In this document: piece by piece, positions 9,742 to 18,801 of the stretch
How the letters are laid out: every line of letters starts with the position of its first letter
How positions within the stretch are numbered: position 1 is the first letter of the stretch
Source: Thiomicrospira aerophila AL3
GTDB taxonomy: Bacteria; Pseudomonadota; Gammaproteobacteria; Thiomicrospirales; Thiomicrospiraceae
Assembly: GCF_000227665.2 (NCBI RefSeq)
Contig: NZ_CP007030.1
Location: 1,612,001 to 1,676,000, forward strand
Length of the DNA: 64,000 nucleotides
Reading direction: 5' to 3'
Program-made: the position numbers and the translations under genes
Notes under the pieces: model-generated
The model's database searches: none
What the model was told of the DNA's origin: nothing
What the model saw: only the letters and a program-made list of their open reading frames with translations

Positions 9742-10773
9742 TTAAAAACCAACTCGGTTACGACGCTGGAGTAACAAAGCAAGGAAGAACGGCCCACCAA
9801 TCGCCGCCATCACCAGCCCAATAGGTAACTCCGCCGGGGCAACAATTATTCTGGCAATCGAGTCAGATAAAATCACTAAAATCGCGCCCATTAATGCACT
9901 ACCCGGCAATACCCAACGATGATCAGGCCCTAACAACAAACGCACCAGATGTGGCGCGACCAAGCCGACAAACCCAATCACCCCACTGACTGCGACCGCC
10001 GCACCCACACTCAATGCGGTCAACACAATGATCGCGCGCTTGGCAAGCTTGACATTAAAACCGATATGTTCGCTGACTCTTTCTCCCATTAAAAACGCAT
10101 TCAGGGTTAAGGCAAAATAGGGTAATAAACCTATAGCCAACAAAATCGGAATACCCGATACCAATACATCTGTCCAGGTTGCACTTGCCAAGGAACCCAT
10201 CGTCCAGAAGGTCAAGCTGCGCAAGGCTTCATCGGTTGAATAATAGGTCAAGACCCCAGTGGCCGCACCGGCAATGGCATTAATCGCAATCCCCGCCAAC
10301 AGCATCAGCGCGACATCGGTTCGGCCATCTTTGGTGGCGATTTGATAAATCAGCCAAGTAATCGTTAAGCCGCCCAAAAACGCGGCAATCGGCACCGCAT
10401 AATAGCCGGTCATAGCTGTCCAACCGGCAAGATAAGTTGATCCCAATACAATCACCGACACCGCCGCCAACGCCGCGCCGGTGGACACGCCAACCAGGCC
10501 TGGATCGGCTAAAGGGTTGCGAAACAATCCCTGCATCGCCGCACCAGCCACCGCTAAACCGGCACCGACCAGTATCCCCAGAATGACACGCGGCAAACGG
10601 ATCTCCTGCACCACCCAATTCCACTGCGCATTATCCGATAACCCAAACAACGCCAGCACCACATCTAGCCAGCCAATCTGAATCGCACCTATCGTCATGG
10701 ACACCACGGCCATCAGTAAAACCACAATCACCAATACCGATAAGCCGCAAGGCGCACATTTAATTAATCTCAC
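9742..10773 (-). CDS. hmuU: Heme ABC transporter permease (HmuU/FecCD family)
   Basis: Integral membrane permease of the BtuC/FecCD family, 343 residues and about ten hydrophobic segments. Family motifs include RLPRVILGILVGAGLAVAGAAMQGLFRNPLADPGLVG (residues are contiguous in the gene, shown here across the usual FecCD signature positions) and the cytoplasmic loop near GFVGLVAPHLVRLLLGPDHR that contacts the ATPase. Translation begins at GTG immediately after the hmuT stop (TAAGTG), so the two are tightly coupled. It moves the ligand bound by HmuT across the inner membrane. Confidence 0.9.
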   Translation of the reverse strand: MRLIKCAPCGLSVLVIVVLLMAVVSMTIGAIQIGWLDVVLALFGLSDNAQWNWVVQEIRLPRVILGILVGAGLAVAGAAMQGLFRNPLADPGLVGVSTGAALAAVSVIVLGSTYLAGWTAMTGYYAVPIAAFLGGLTITWLIYQIATKDGRTDVALMLLAGIAINAIAGAATGVLTYYSTDEALRSLTFWTMGSLASATWTDVLVSGIPILLAIGLLPYFALTLNAFLMGERVSEHIGFNVKLAKRAIIVLTALSVGAAVAVSGVIGFVGLVAPHLVRLLLGPDHRWVLPGSALMGAILVILSDSIARIIVAPAELPIGLVMAAIGGPFFLALLLQRRNRVGF

Positions 10774-11685
10774 TTATTGATTCCCGTTTTTAGCCATAAG
10801 GCGTGTTGCGCTTGATTCTTGCTGCCATTGTTGATATACATGGCTGATCATTTGCCCCAATCTAGGACCAAAGCTCAAGGCATCATTCGGCATGATAATT
10901 AAACGCTGCTGGTCAAACGCCTGCGTATGCTTCAACACCGGATTATTTAACACGGCTTGCTTACCTCCTGACATACTGACACCCTGTTCCAGCATAAAAA
11001 TAAAATCTGGATTAATATTAATAGCCGCTTCTGCTGACAACGGCTGGTAATTATAGATCTGCTGCTCCACTGGATTGGTCACGCCAATCATCTTCAGAAG
11101 TTCGTTGGCACGACTGCCTTTTCCGGCTACCGACAAATTACCATTGCGCACGGTTAAAACAAAAATCCCTTGCGGTTGACTCGCTCCGCTAGCCTGTTGC
11201 TCAGCAATGATCGCGATAGCTTGATCAAATTCCTGCGCTATAACCTGATTAAGATCACGACCTCGCTCCGGCACACCCAACACCGCCGCAATCTGCTCAA
11301 CCTTATGCATAATACCGTCTAAACTGGGCGTATTATCTATAATCTCAACCCGAATACCCGATGCCTGAAGCCGATCTAGGGTTTTGCTGGGCTTGGCATC
11401 ACTGGTCGCAATAATTAAATCCGGACTCAGTGACAAGACCCCCTCAACCGTGAGTTGGCGCATATAACCCACATCCGGCAGGTCGTTCACCGCCTCAGGG
11501 TAACGACTGGTAATGTCACGCCCTACCACTTTATCGCCTAATCCGAGCGCAAACACAATTTCTGTAACCGAGCCATCAATCGTAACAATCCGCTCCGCAG
11601 CCTGCGCTTTATGCCCCAAACCCATTAGTAAAACAAGACCCAAAAACATCAGTATCCAAAAGTGAACAACGCTTGGTTTAATCAT
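10774..11685 (-). CDS. hmuT: Periplasmic heme-binding protein (HmuT type)
   Basis: Substrate-binding protein of the heme importer, 303 residues. A signal peptide of about 29 residues ends near GHKAQAAERIVTIDG. The mature part is a class III binding fold (ERIVTIDGSVTEIVFALG, DLIIATSDAKPS). HmuT-like proteins use a tyrosine to ligate heme; several are present but I cannot assign one. The gene overlaps hemS by 4 bases (ATGA) and is adjacent to hmuU. Heme specificity rests on the hemS, hutZ and receptor neighbours. Confidence 0.88.
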   Translation of the reverse strand: MIKPSVVHFWILMFLGLVLLMGLGHKAQAAERIVTIDGSVTEIVFALGLGDKVVGRDITSRYPEAVNDLPDVGYMRQLTVEGVLSLSPDLIIATSDAKPSKTLDRLQASGIRVEIIDNTPSLDGIMHKVEQIAAVLGVPERGRDLNQVIAQEFDQAIAIIAEQQASGASQPQGIFVLTVRNGNLSVAGKGSRANELLKMIGVTNPVEQQIYNYQPLSAEAAININPDFIFMLEQGVSMSGGKQAVLNNPVLKHTQAFDQQRLIIMPNDALSFGPRLGQMISHVYQQWQQESSATRLMAKNGNQ

Positions 11686-12794
11686 GCCACCCTCCTTGCA
11701 CTATAAGCTAAGTCATTGATTAAATTCCACCATTCCTGATCATCTGCAGGCCGTTCTGTGGCGCATGGGGCGATCGAAATAATTAACCGCTCTTGATGAT
11801 CAAAACATTCAATGTGTGCAGCAAAGTCATCATCAAACCCTTTGGTTAACAACCAAATACTGGCCACCTCCGTTTCCATCAAATGCATATTAAACGCGGG
11901 ATCCAATACATTAAACCAAGGCCCAACTGTAACTAATTTATTAACTAATCCACGATGTGTTTGGATAGCACCGGCATTAGCAACAGTAATTTTAACGGCC
12001 AAATGCTTATCCCTGACGTGATTGAAAATTTGACCTAGTGCCGATGTGTCTAGCTGAAAAACCCCCTCACTCAATAACGCATAGCCAGCAGGACGCGTAA
12101 TTTTATACTGTTTGAAAAGTGAACCTATATTGTCACGGTGAGATAGCAATCGCCAATCGAGCAACAACGCCTCCTTATCAATCAATCGGCAGGATTTCAC
12201 TGACTCATGTTCTTTTAAGCAGGCCTGCAACTTCATAAACAACCAACGCTCAATACCTGCTTCCCGACTTGATCTTGCTGGATCCCCTTCAACCCCCACT
12301 TCTCTAGCCCAATCCTGTGGATTCATCAAAAAAGGAGCTATAGCATTCATAAATCCTTGTCGATCAGTCTGATCAACAACAAACAGCTTATGTAAAGCCT
12401 CACCTGATGCATCATAAAACTGCAATGAAGGCCGAGAGTCAGCTCCTAACCAAATAGCATAATGCCAACAAGACAAATCAAACTCTGCCAGCCAATCTTG
12501 TTGACTCCAACCTACTAAGCCAGATGCATAACATTCATAACATAACTCACCGGTGTGCTCTAAAACAACCGCATCATTGCGCGTTAACGCCATCGCGAAT
12601 TGACCAGAAAAGGCTTGTAGCAGCGGCTTAAAATCCTGCTTGCGAATAAAATGAATCTTCTGTAAGTCACCCAATAAAACATACATCAGCTCTGAAATAC
12701 CCATCAATTGCGCCGCGTTTCTAGCGCGTTTTTTCTCATCGATACAACGCTGCTTTGCAACAAGCAAGCTGGGACGATCAAATTCAATTTCCAT
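11682..12794 (-). CDS. hemS: HemS/HmuS-family heme-handling protein
   Basis: Cytoplasmic heme carrier or heme-degrading protein. The 370 residues form two HemS repeats. The first has MALTRNDAVVLEHTGEL and SLQFYDASGEALHKLFV. The second has VANAGAIQTHRGLVNKLV and GPWFNVLDPAFNMHL, the best-conserved HemS block. It is the first gene of the minus-strand operon; the Fur-like box at 12824-12845 lies just upstream. Family members either deliver heme to a heme oxygenase or cleave it themselves. The nearby HutZ-type gene is the likely partner. Confidence 0.85.
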   Translation of the reverse strand: MEIEFDRPSLLVAKQRCIDEKKRARNAAQLMGISELMYVLLGDLQKIHFIRKQDFKPLLQAFSGQFAMALTRNDAVVLEHTGELCYECYASGLVGWSQQDWLAEFDLSCWHYAIWLGADSRPSLQFYDASGEALHKLFVVDQTDRQGFMNAIAPFLMNPQDWAREVGVEGDPARSSREAGIERWLFMKLQACLKEHESVKSCRLIDKEALLLDWRLLSHRDNIGSLFKQYKITRPAGYALLSEGVFQLDTSALGQIFNHVRDKHLAVKITVANAGAIQTHRGLVNKLVTVGPWFNVLDPAFNMHLMETEVASIWLLTKGFDDDFAAHIECFDHQERLIISIAPCATERPADDQEWWNLINDLAYSARRVA

Positions 12795-12823
12795 AAGCCC
12801 ACCTTAAATATAGTAAAAAATAT

Positions 12824-12845
12824 ATTGATAATGATTATTGATAAA
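12824..12845. promoter_or_regulatory. Fur-box-like operator between divergent heme operons
   Basis: GATAAT-GATTAT (12827-12838) are two consecutive perfect NATWAT hexamers, followed by a weaker third, in a 124-base AT-rich gap between hemS (minus) and hutZ (plus). This fits the hexameric Fur model and would couple both operons to iron status. The assignment is by motif and context only. Confidence 0.7.
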
Positions 12846-12918
12846 TATAGTATTACAAAAAGAAAGCAAATGCTAATTGTTTTTAATTAGATTAACTTAA
12901 CGAACTGGAGTGAACACG

Positions 12919-13458
12919 ATGGAACGCCTACCTATGCAATCAGTCGCGATGGATTTTCAACAATTTTTAACGTCGCAAAACAGCGCTGTCTTGGCTACGC
13001 TGGATACCAATCAGCTACCCAATGCCAGTTATGCGCCCTACCTTTGGCATGATGGAAAACTTTACATTTATGTGTCTGAGTTAGCCAAACATACGGGTAA
13101 TTTATTTGTGCGCCCCGGCCTGAGTGTCATGGTGATTGAAGATGAAAAAACCTGTCAAAACATTTTTGCACGCAAAAGAGCAACACTGATGGCTACCGCT
13201 AAACCTATAGATCGCCAACACCCTAACTGGGCGGACCTAATGCATCACTATGTTAGTCACCATGGTGAAACAGCCTTACATCTTCAAAACCTTAAAGACT
13301 TTCATTTGTTTGAATTAGAGGTGTTATCAGCCACTTTTGTTAGAGGTTTTGCCCAAGCATATACCCTAAATGGCGATGCCTTAAACGAGGTTAAACATAT
13401 GAATGATCGTGGCCACGGCCAATCTTCACGTCATCTCACCGACGCACAAGCATCCTAG
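12919..13458 (+). CDS. hutZ: HutZ/HugZ-type heme-utilisation protein (split-barrel heme oxygenase)
   Basis: FMN-binding-like split-barrel protein, 179 residues from the ATG chosen here. An upstream in-frame GTG at 12910 overlaps the GGAG ribosome-binding site, so the ATG at 12919 (8-base spacing) is the better start. Family features are the N-terminal SQNSAVLATLDTNQLPNASYAPYLWHDG, the FVRGFAQAY segment, and a His/Gly-rich C-terminus (VKHMNDRGHGQSSRH) like the heme-ligating tail of HutZ. HutZ relatives bind and degrade heme in the cytoplasm. It heads the plus-strand half of the locus. Confidence 0.85.
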   Translation: MERLPMQSVAMDFQQFLTSQNSAVLATLDTNQLPNASYAPYLWHDGKLYIYVSELAKHTGNLFVRPGLSVMVIEDEKTCQNIFARKRATLMATAKPIDRQHPNWADLMHHYVSHHGETALHLQNLKDFHLFELEVLSATFVRGFAQAYTLNGDALNEVKHMNDRGHGQSSRHLTDAQAS

Positions 13459-13467
13459 GGAGCAACC

Positions 13468-14388
13468 ATGTTAAAACTACAGACCACTCACCCTACGCAT
13501 GGTTTTTGTTTAACCGACCAGTACACAAACGCAATCAAAAACTTAGCCCCAACAGGCATCTGGAAAGCCGTGTTAGTGAATTCGGGATTGCATCACCAAG
13601 TGACTGCTCGCTTTTGTAAACTCCATCATCGTGGGTCACGCTTGATTGGCTCGGCTCCATTTGTGAATGCCAATTTATTTACCCACAAGTGGCAAAACTT
13701 AGCGGCGTTTTGGCAGCAAGACCAAGCTTATATCGATATTAAAGATAGCCACGGACAGCTAGCCTACTGCTTAAAATCACTCCATGATCCAAACAGCGTT
13801 GAGGCAGAGCATTTAAGCGAATGGTTTGATACCTATGCGGGCCTAAGTGCAATCACACCAAAAACAACTCATATAAAGCGATTCAAAACCCATCGCTTCG
13901 CTGTTCAACCCATTGATCAAGGACAATTACAGCAAATTTGGTTGAGTTTTAAACACCCGCAACAAGCCAATAGTCTTTTTAAAGCACAGGCTCACCAACT
14001 TCCAACCCTCTTCGAAAGCCTTGGTAACCGCTTTGCACGCAGCATGACCTTTGAACAATTGGTTCACCACCTTGAACGCTTAAGATTGAGCCAGGCTTTT
14101 ATGAGTATCACCGCGCGTAATGAAGCGCTCACCCAAACACACCTTGGGCGCATACGTAAATTGTTTCAAACCGATGACAAATTGCTGTTAACAGATGCCG
14201 GCTTTAAATTACAAATATTAAGCAAACATATTAGCCAGGCCTGGTGCTTAAAGATTCCTACTGACACAGCTAGTGCTATTCAAATCAAATTACTGGATAG
14301 CCGTAATCAAGAAGTATTAACCATTACTGATCAACAACCCTGCCACTCTAGCCACCAGTGGCAGCAAATTTTTCAACAACTTAACTAA
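13468..14388 (+). CDS. Divergent HemS-like protein of the heme locus
   Basis: 306 residues with no strong family signature at first sight. The order of conserved positions nevertheless parallels a HemS repeat pair. In the N-terminal half, VNANLFTHKWQNLAAFW then YIDIKDSHGQLAYCLKSL resembles the HemS FDxxG block. In the C-terminal half, NEALTQTHLGRIRKL, LTDAGFKLQILSKHISQAW and KLLDSRNQEVLTI follow the HemS order (QxHxG, NVLDPGFNLHL, LFDxxGE). The usual NVLD heme-site block is degenerate here. It lies between hutZ and the receptor with 9- and 12-base gaps, so a heme role is inferred. It could be a heme chaperone paralogue of the hemS at 11682. Confidence 0.6.
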   Translation: MLKLQTTHPTHGFCLTDQYTNAIKNLAPTGIWKAVLVNSGLHHQVTARFCKLHHRGSRLIGSAPFVNANLFTHKWQNLAAFWQQDQAYIDIKDSHGQLAYCLKSLHDPNSVEAEHLSEWFDTYAGLSAITPKTTHIKRFKTHRFAVQPIDQGQLQQIWLSFKHPQQANSLFKAQAHQLPTLFESLGNRFARSMTFEQLVHHLERLRLSQAFMSITARNEALTQTHLGRIRKLFQTDDKLLLTDAGFKLQILSKHISQAWCLKIPTDTASAIQIKLLDSRNQEVLTITDQQPCHSSHQWQQIFQQLN

Positions 14389-14400
14389 TGGAGCGATATT

Positions 14401-16623
14401 GTGCGCATATATTCTAGAAAGATTGATCAAGCAGGCTTACCCAAACCAAAAATAAAGCCGTTAACATTATTTATAGCCAGTTTAATGGCTGTTTACGCGG
14501 GTACGGCTGCTGCCGATAGCACACTTGAAAAAATCACCGTTACACTTGGTGGCATTGAACAAGAACTCTATGACACCGCCAATACAGTGACCGTCATAGA
14601 TCAAAAAGCACTTGATAAAACCCAAGCGACCGGGATAAAAGACCTATTCCGTTATCAACCAGGTATTGCGATTAAAGCACAACCCATGCGTGCTGGTGCG
14701 GCATTAGGCAACACAGGGCGTGGTGGGAATGAAGGCATTAACATTCGCGGTTTAGAAGGTAATCAAGTCACCCTATTATCGGATGGGGTGCCCATTCCTG
14801 CGACCTTTAGTTTCGGACCGATGCTGGTCGGACGCGGGGATTACCTAGAACCAGAGGGCTATAAACGCGTTGAAATCCTGCGCGGCCCCAGTTCAAGTTT
14901 ATATGGCAGTGATGGTTTGGCTGGTGCCGTCAGCTTTCAAACCAAGGATCCTGAAGATCTGTTAACCCTTGGTAACAATCAACAAATCACCATTAGAACC
15001 GGCTATGATTCAGCGAACCGAGGGACCTTTATTACCCCCGCTGTTGCATTTAAAAACAATGATCTGGCCGGCCTACTGTTATTCACCCAAAGACGCTACA
15101 GCGAATTGGATAATCAAGGCAACCAAGGTGGAACGGGGGCAGCGCGGACACGTCCCAACCCGCAGAATAATCAATCAGATTATTTACTAGGCAAGTTACG
15201 TTGGCAGCTTAATGATCAACATCAGCTGCAACTCACCGGTGAATCACTCCATCGTCAACTCAAAACAAATGTTAAAAGTGGCTTAGGGCGCACCCAAATG
15301 GGGCTTATGTCCTGGGATACCACCGCACTTACCGCCAAAGATACCATCGAACGTCAAATGCTTAAGCTGGATTACAGCTTTGAAGATTTTTCACAACCTC
15401 TGATCCAATCAGCCAGAATCAGTGCCTACCATCAATCTTCTACTAATCGTCAATTTACCGAAGAAAAACGTACCGGGTCTTCGCCGACCTTTAGTGATAG
15501 AACACGTAACAATCGCTATGAAGAAGACATTAAAGGAGTAAGAGCACAATTTGAGTCAAACTTTGGTGAACAGGTTCATCACCGTATAAGTTATGGCGCT
15601 GACTATAGTTTAAACCGAATTACCCAAATGCGTGATGGTACACCCCGCGGCACCAGCTTTCCAACGAAAGACTTTCCTGATAGTGATTACGTCCAGCTTG
15701 GTTTATTTGTCCAAGATGAGATTACCCTAGGCCGGCTGAGCATCATACCAGGCCTACGCTACGATCAATTTAGCTTAACGCCAGCGCGAAGCAATGACCC
15801 AATTTACCCGGGGGTGACGCCAATCTCTCTAAACGATAGTGCGCTATCAAAAAAACTAGGATTGGTGTTCAAGCAATCGCCAATGCTAAATTACTACGTG
15901 CAATACTCGGAAGGCTTTCGCGCGCCCACACCAACCAATGTTAATAGTGGTTTTACCAACTTAACCGGTGCAAGTCCCTATAAAACCATCTCAAATCCTG
16001 ACCTCAAGCCGGAAACTAGCCAACTCTATGAAATAGGCTTGCGAGGTCAGAATGAACAACTCAGCTATCAAATCAGCCTATTCCACACCGATTACAAAGA
16101 CTTTATTGAATTAACCCAAGTCGGTGGCGCAGGGACGCCTGCTGATCCAACACTTAACCAAAGCATTAATCGTGATAGAGCTGAAGTACAAGGGATAGAG
16201 GCAGATGTCAGTTGGCGTATCAATAACATTTGGCGCATTATGGCCGGCTTTAATTACAATGAAGGACGCATGATAGCGGATGGTAAACGATCAGATCTTG
16301 CCACGGTTGAACCGAGCAAATTAGTGCTGGGCGCGCGTTATAAGCCCGGTGATTATGCGCTTGAATTGATTGCATCCCACGCAGCCGCACGCAACAACCC
16401 GGATGACGAGCTGCTTTCCACTCATGCTTACACCACCCTTGATCTGCTTGCAGAATGGGATATTAATAAACATTGGCAACTACAAGGCGGTGTATTCAAC
16501 CTAACCAATGAAGCCTACCTTCATTGGTCAGACGTAAGAAACCAACCCAAAACCAGCAGCTCGAATGACGCCTTTACCCAACCAGGGAGAAGTCTAAAAG
16601 TCAGCCTAACAACACGTTTCTGA
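14401..16623 (+). CDS. TonB-dependent heme receptor
   Basis: Outer-membrane gated channel of 740 residues. It starts at GTG with GGAG 7 bases upstream and has a signal peptide ending near AGTAAADS. The plug domain follows (NTVTVIDQKAL, NIRGLEGNQVTLLSDGVPI, YKRVEILRGPSSSLYGSDGL). The barrel contains YSEGFRAPTPTN and NPDLKPETSQLYE, the FRAP/NPDL pair that marks HemR/HmuR-type heme receptors, and it ends in an aromatic residue (LTTRF). It is the last gene of the plus-strand heme operon and feeds heme to HmuT. Confidence 0.92.
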   Translation: MRIYSRKIDQAGLPKPKIKPLTLFIASLMAVYAGTAAADSTLEKITVTLGGIEQELYDTANTVTVIDQKALDKTQATGIKDLFRYQPGIAIKAQPMRAGAALGNTGRGGNEGINIRGLEGNQVTLLSDGVPIPATFSFGPMLVGRGDYLEPEGYKRVEILRGPSSSLYGSDGLAGAVSFQTKDPEDLLTLGNNQQITIRTGYDSANRGTFITPAVAFKNNDLAGLLLFTQRRYSELDNQGNQGGTGAARTRPNPQNNQSDYLLGKLRWQLNDQHQLQLTGESLHRQLKTNVKSGLGRTQMGLMSWDTTALTAKDTIERQMLKLDYSFEDFSQPLIQSARISAYHQSSTNRQFTEEKRTGSSPTFSDRTRNNRYEEDIKGVRAQFESNFGEQVHHRISYGADYSLNRITQMRDGTPRGTSFPTKDFPDSDYVQLGLFVQDEITLGRLSIIPGLRYDQFSLTPARSNDPIYPGVTPISLNDSALSKKLGLVFKQSPMLNYYVQYSEGFRAPTPTNVNSGFTNLTGASPYKTISNPDLKPETSQLYEIGLRGQNEQLSYQISLFHTDYKDFIELTQVGGAGTPADPTLNQSINRDRAEVQGIEADVSWRINNIWRIMAGFNYNEGRMIADGKRSDLATVEPSKLVLGARYKPGDYALELIASHAAARNNPDDELLSTHAYTTLDLLAEWDINKHWQLQGGVFNLTNEAYLHWSDVRNQPKTSSSNDAFTQPGRSLKVSLTTRF

Positions 16624-16768
16624 GTGCAGCTTACCCTGTAGGTTAGGCTTGATTTTGATTATTATCCATCAAGTCGATGTGTCTCTGGTTAAGTCATCAT
16701 GAGTGCACCGACTCTTTTTTTGTTATTATCTATGATATGTTTTTTGTCTTTTAATATGGAGTTTAGTT

Positions 16769-17146
16769 ATGAAAAAATCATTGTTTATAGCAGGTGTTTT
16801 AAGCTTAAGTATGTGGAGTCTAGGAGCGCAGGCGTCCGATCATAGTGCGCAACATTTTAAAGGCGTGCCTTCTGAAACCTACGAACAGGCGGTGGCGAAT
16901 TTAGCTGAATATAACCCCAAGCTCGCCGCAATCGTTGCCAAGGAGTCCTTAACCCCAAAAGACATGGCGGACATTCATCAGTTGACCTATACGCTGGAAA
17001 ATGCCATTGAACGGATTAAAGAACATTTGGAAATGACTGCCGAAACGCTTGAAGATGTGCATCAAGCCAGTGAAAAAGCGCAATACGATATTGCCCGCGA
17101 TCAAGGCCGCATCTATTTAGACGCCTCTAATTTACTAATAAAATAA
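16769..17146 (+). CDS. Small exported helical protein (DUF6746-like), copy 1
   Basis: 125 residues with a signal peptide (about 22 residues, ending GAQAS) and a mature part that is almost all helix: HFKGVPSETYEQAVANL, then IHQLTYTLENAIERIKEHL. It resembles the small periplasmic proteins grouped as DUF6746, an assignment from memory. GGAG sits at proper distance from the ATG. A second copy at 18802 is identical over most of the mature protein. The two flank a diguanylate cyclase. Function is unknown. Confidence 0.8.
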   Translation: MKKSLFIAGVLSLSMWSLGAQASDHSAQHFKGVPSETYEQAVANLAEYNPKLAAIVAKESLTPKDMADIHQLTYTLENAIERIKEHLEMTAETLEDVHQASEKAQYDIARDQGRIYLDASNLLIK

Positions 17147-17203
17147 GCACATACTTATTTTTAACCGTAAAATATGGAGAACTATCAATAAAAAGCGTAA
17201 TCT

Positions 17204-18487
17204 TTGAAGACAATTATTAACAAACAGATTCATTGGATCCTTGTTGCCGGTGTATTTGCGCCGTTACTACTAGCAATAGCGGTAAGTTTATTGTTACCAA
17301 GTATCCTTTGGCCCAATCCGGTCTTACATGCTCTAATTGAGGGCGCAGGTGTAATTTTATACCTGAGCCTTGGAGTGTATATCACCACACTGGTCAAAAC
17401 AGATTCTTTACCTATCCGCTTTTATTGGCCCGTAGCGAGCTTTCTCGCCATGGGAGTTATTGCTATTTTTCATGGTAGCAGTGAACCAGGCAATACGTTT
17501 GTCGGTCTTCACAGTATTGGCGTGCTTGTCGGTGGTTTGCTGATGGCCATGATTGCATTACCATCGCGCCTGCAACACAAAACCTTGTTAACATACCTGC
17601 CATGGTTTGGTTTAGGCATAGGTTTTTCAATCAGCCTAGCCATGGTGATGATGGATCAACGCTTTCCAAGCATGCTGATTGAAGAAGGCGTGTTTAGTGA
17701 AACTGCGATCATCCTAAATACACTTGGCGCTGTTGGCTTTCTTATAGCAACCCTTCATCTCCTTTTCTACAAACATAGCAAGTTTTCCCATTGGGCGCTC
17801 GCACTATTAACGCTGCTTTTCTCTGTGTCTGCTGTTTTATTTGAATATTCAAGCCTATGGGATGCCACCTGGTGGCTGTGGCACTTTTTAAGATTTTTGG
17901 CATTGAGTTTGTTGTTAGCCTATTTTTTTTATTGGTTTTACAAACAAGCTGAAGAGGCCAAAGACCAAGCCGAAAAACTCGAAACCCTAGCATTCCGTGA
18001 CAGCCTGACAAAACTGCCAAATCGCGCCTTGTTTTATCAACAGTTTGATTTGGAGCTTAAAAAAGCGGCACGCAACAAACAAACCCTGGCCTTGTTATTT
18101 ATTGATTTAGATAGATTTAAGCAGGTCAATGACTCGCTCGGTCACGATGTTGGCGATCAACTTTTAGTTCAAGTCGCTCAACGTCTGAATGATTGTTTGC
18201 GCCAGGCCGATTTGCTAGCGCGCATGGGCGGTGACGAGTTCACCGTGATTTTGAATGGTGATCAGGATCAACAGCGCGCAGGCAAAGTGGCTGAGCATAT
18301 TTTGCAAGCCATTACCCCGCCCTACCTGATTCACGAGCACAGGCTGGAAATTGGTGCCAGTATCGGCATCGCCTTTTATCCACAAGACCACACCGACCTG
18401 CATGATTTAATGAGACTGGCAGACAGCGCCATGTATCAAGCCAAAGCCGCTGGACGCAATACCTATCGCTTTTATCAAGCTGATTAA
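17204..18487 (+). CDS. Membrane-anchored diguanylate cyclase (GGDEF)
   Basis: 427 residues. The N-terminal ~240 form about seven hydrophobic helices, probably a membrane sensor. A short coiled-coil linker (KQAEEAKDQAEKLETLAF) leads into a complete GGDEF domain: RDSLTKLPNRALFYQQF, LFIDLDRFKQVNDSLGHDVGD and the active site MGGDEFTVIL. An RQAD inhibitory-site motif lies five residues before GGDEF, so product feedback is likely. The protein should make cyclic di-GMP. The only start giving the full membrane domain is TTG at 17204 with a weak ribosome-binding site, so the start is uncertain. Confidence 0.88.
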   Translation: MKTIINKQIHWILVAGVFAPLLLAIAVSLLLPSILWPNPVLHALIEGAGVILYLSLGVYITTLVKTDSLPIRFYWPVASFLAMGVIAIFHGSSEPGNTFVGLHSIGVLVGGLLMAMIALPSRLQHKTLLTYLPWFGLGIGFSISLAMVMMDQRFPSMLIEEGVFSETAIILNTLGAVGFLIATLHLLFYKHSKFSHWALALLTLLFSVSAVLFEYSSLWDATWWLWHFLRFLALSLLLAYFFYWFYKQAEEAKDQAEKLETLAFRDSLTKLPNRALFYQQFDLELKKAARNKQTLALLFIDLDRFKQVNDSLGHDVGDQLLVQVAQRLNDCLRQADLLARMGGDEFTVILNGDQDQQRAGKVAEHILQAITPPYLIHEHRLEIGASIGIAFYPQDHTDLHDLMRLADSAMYQAKAAGRNTYRFYQAD

Positions 18488-18656
18488 TTTTTATAAAAAA
18501 CTATTATATTTCAACAGATTATCATGAGAAAAATTAATAAAAACCCTTGATAACATACGTTTGTACTGATAAAAAATTCCATATTTTTTTGAAGACAACA
18601 CCTCCAATTAACGAGATTTGACAGCCATGCAAACTTTGTTGATGCGCCATATTTAA

Positions 18657-18722
18657 CCGCTTAAAGTCGAGATGGATGTGATTATTGAAAACGGTCATGG
18701 CCAGTTAGTAGGGATTAGTTAG
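18657..18722 (+). pseudogene. Remnant of a DUF4143-type ATPase C-terminus
   Basis: A short in-frame stretch after a stop reads VEMDVIIENGHGQLVGIS and then ends. This resembles the nuclease-like tail of AAA/DUF4143 ATPases (EVDFVxE...G.LVGIEVK) broken just before the conserved E-V-K. The remaining 18488-18656 shows no recognisable coding. Similar ATPase fragments occur at 35127. Confidence 0.35.
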
Positions 18723-18801
18723 CTTGCATCCCTCAGTGCATCGACTCTTTTTTGTTGTAAGCTATAAAATGTTTTCTTGTCATTTAATGTGGAGTCTTGT
18801 T

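Noticed and set aside
18724-18801. 26-residue N-terminal extension of the second small exported protein
   Set aside because: It would bury the signal peptide; the ATG at 18802 has the same ribosome-binding site as copy 1.
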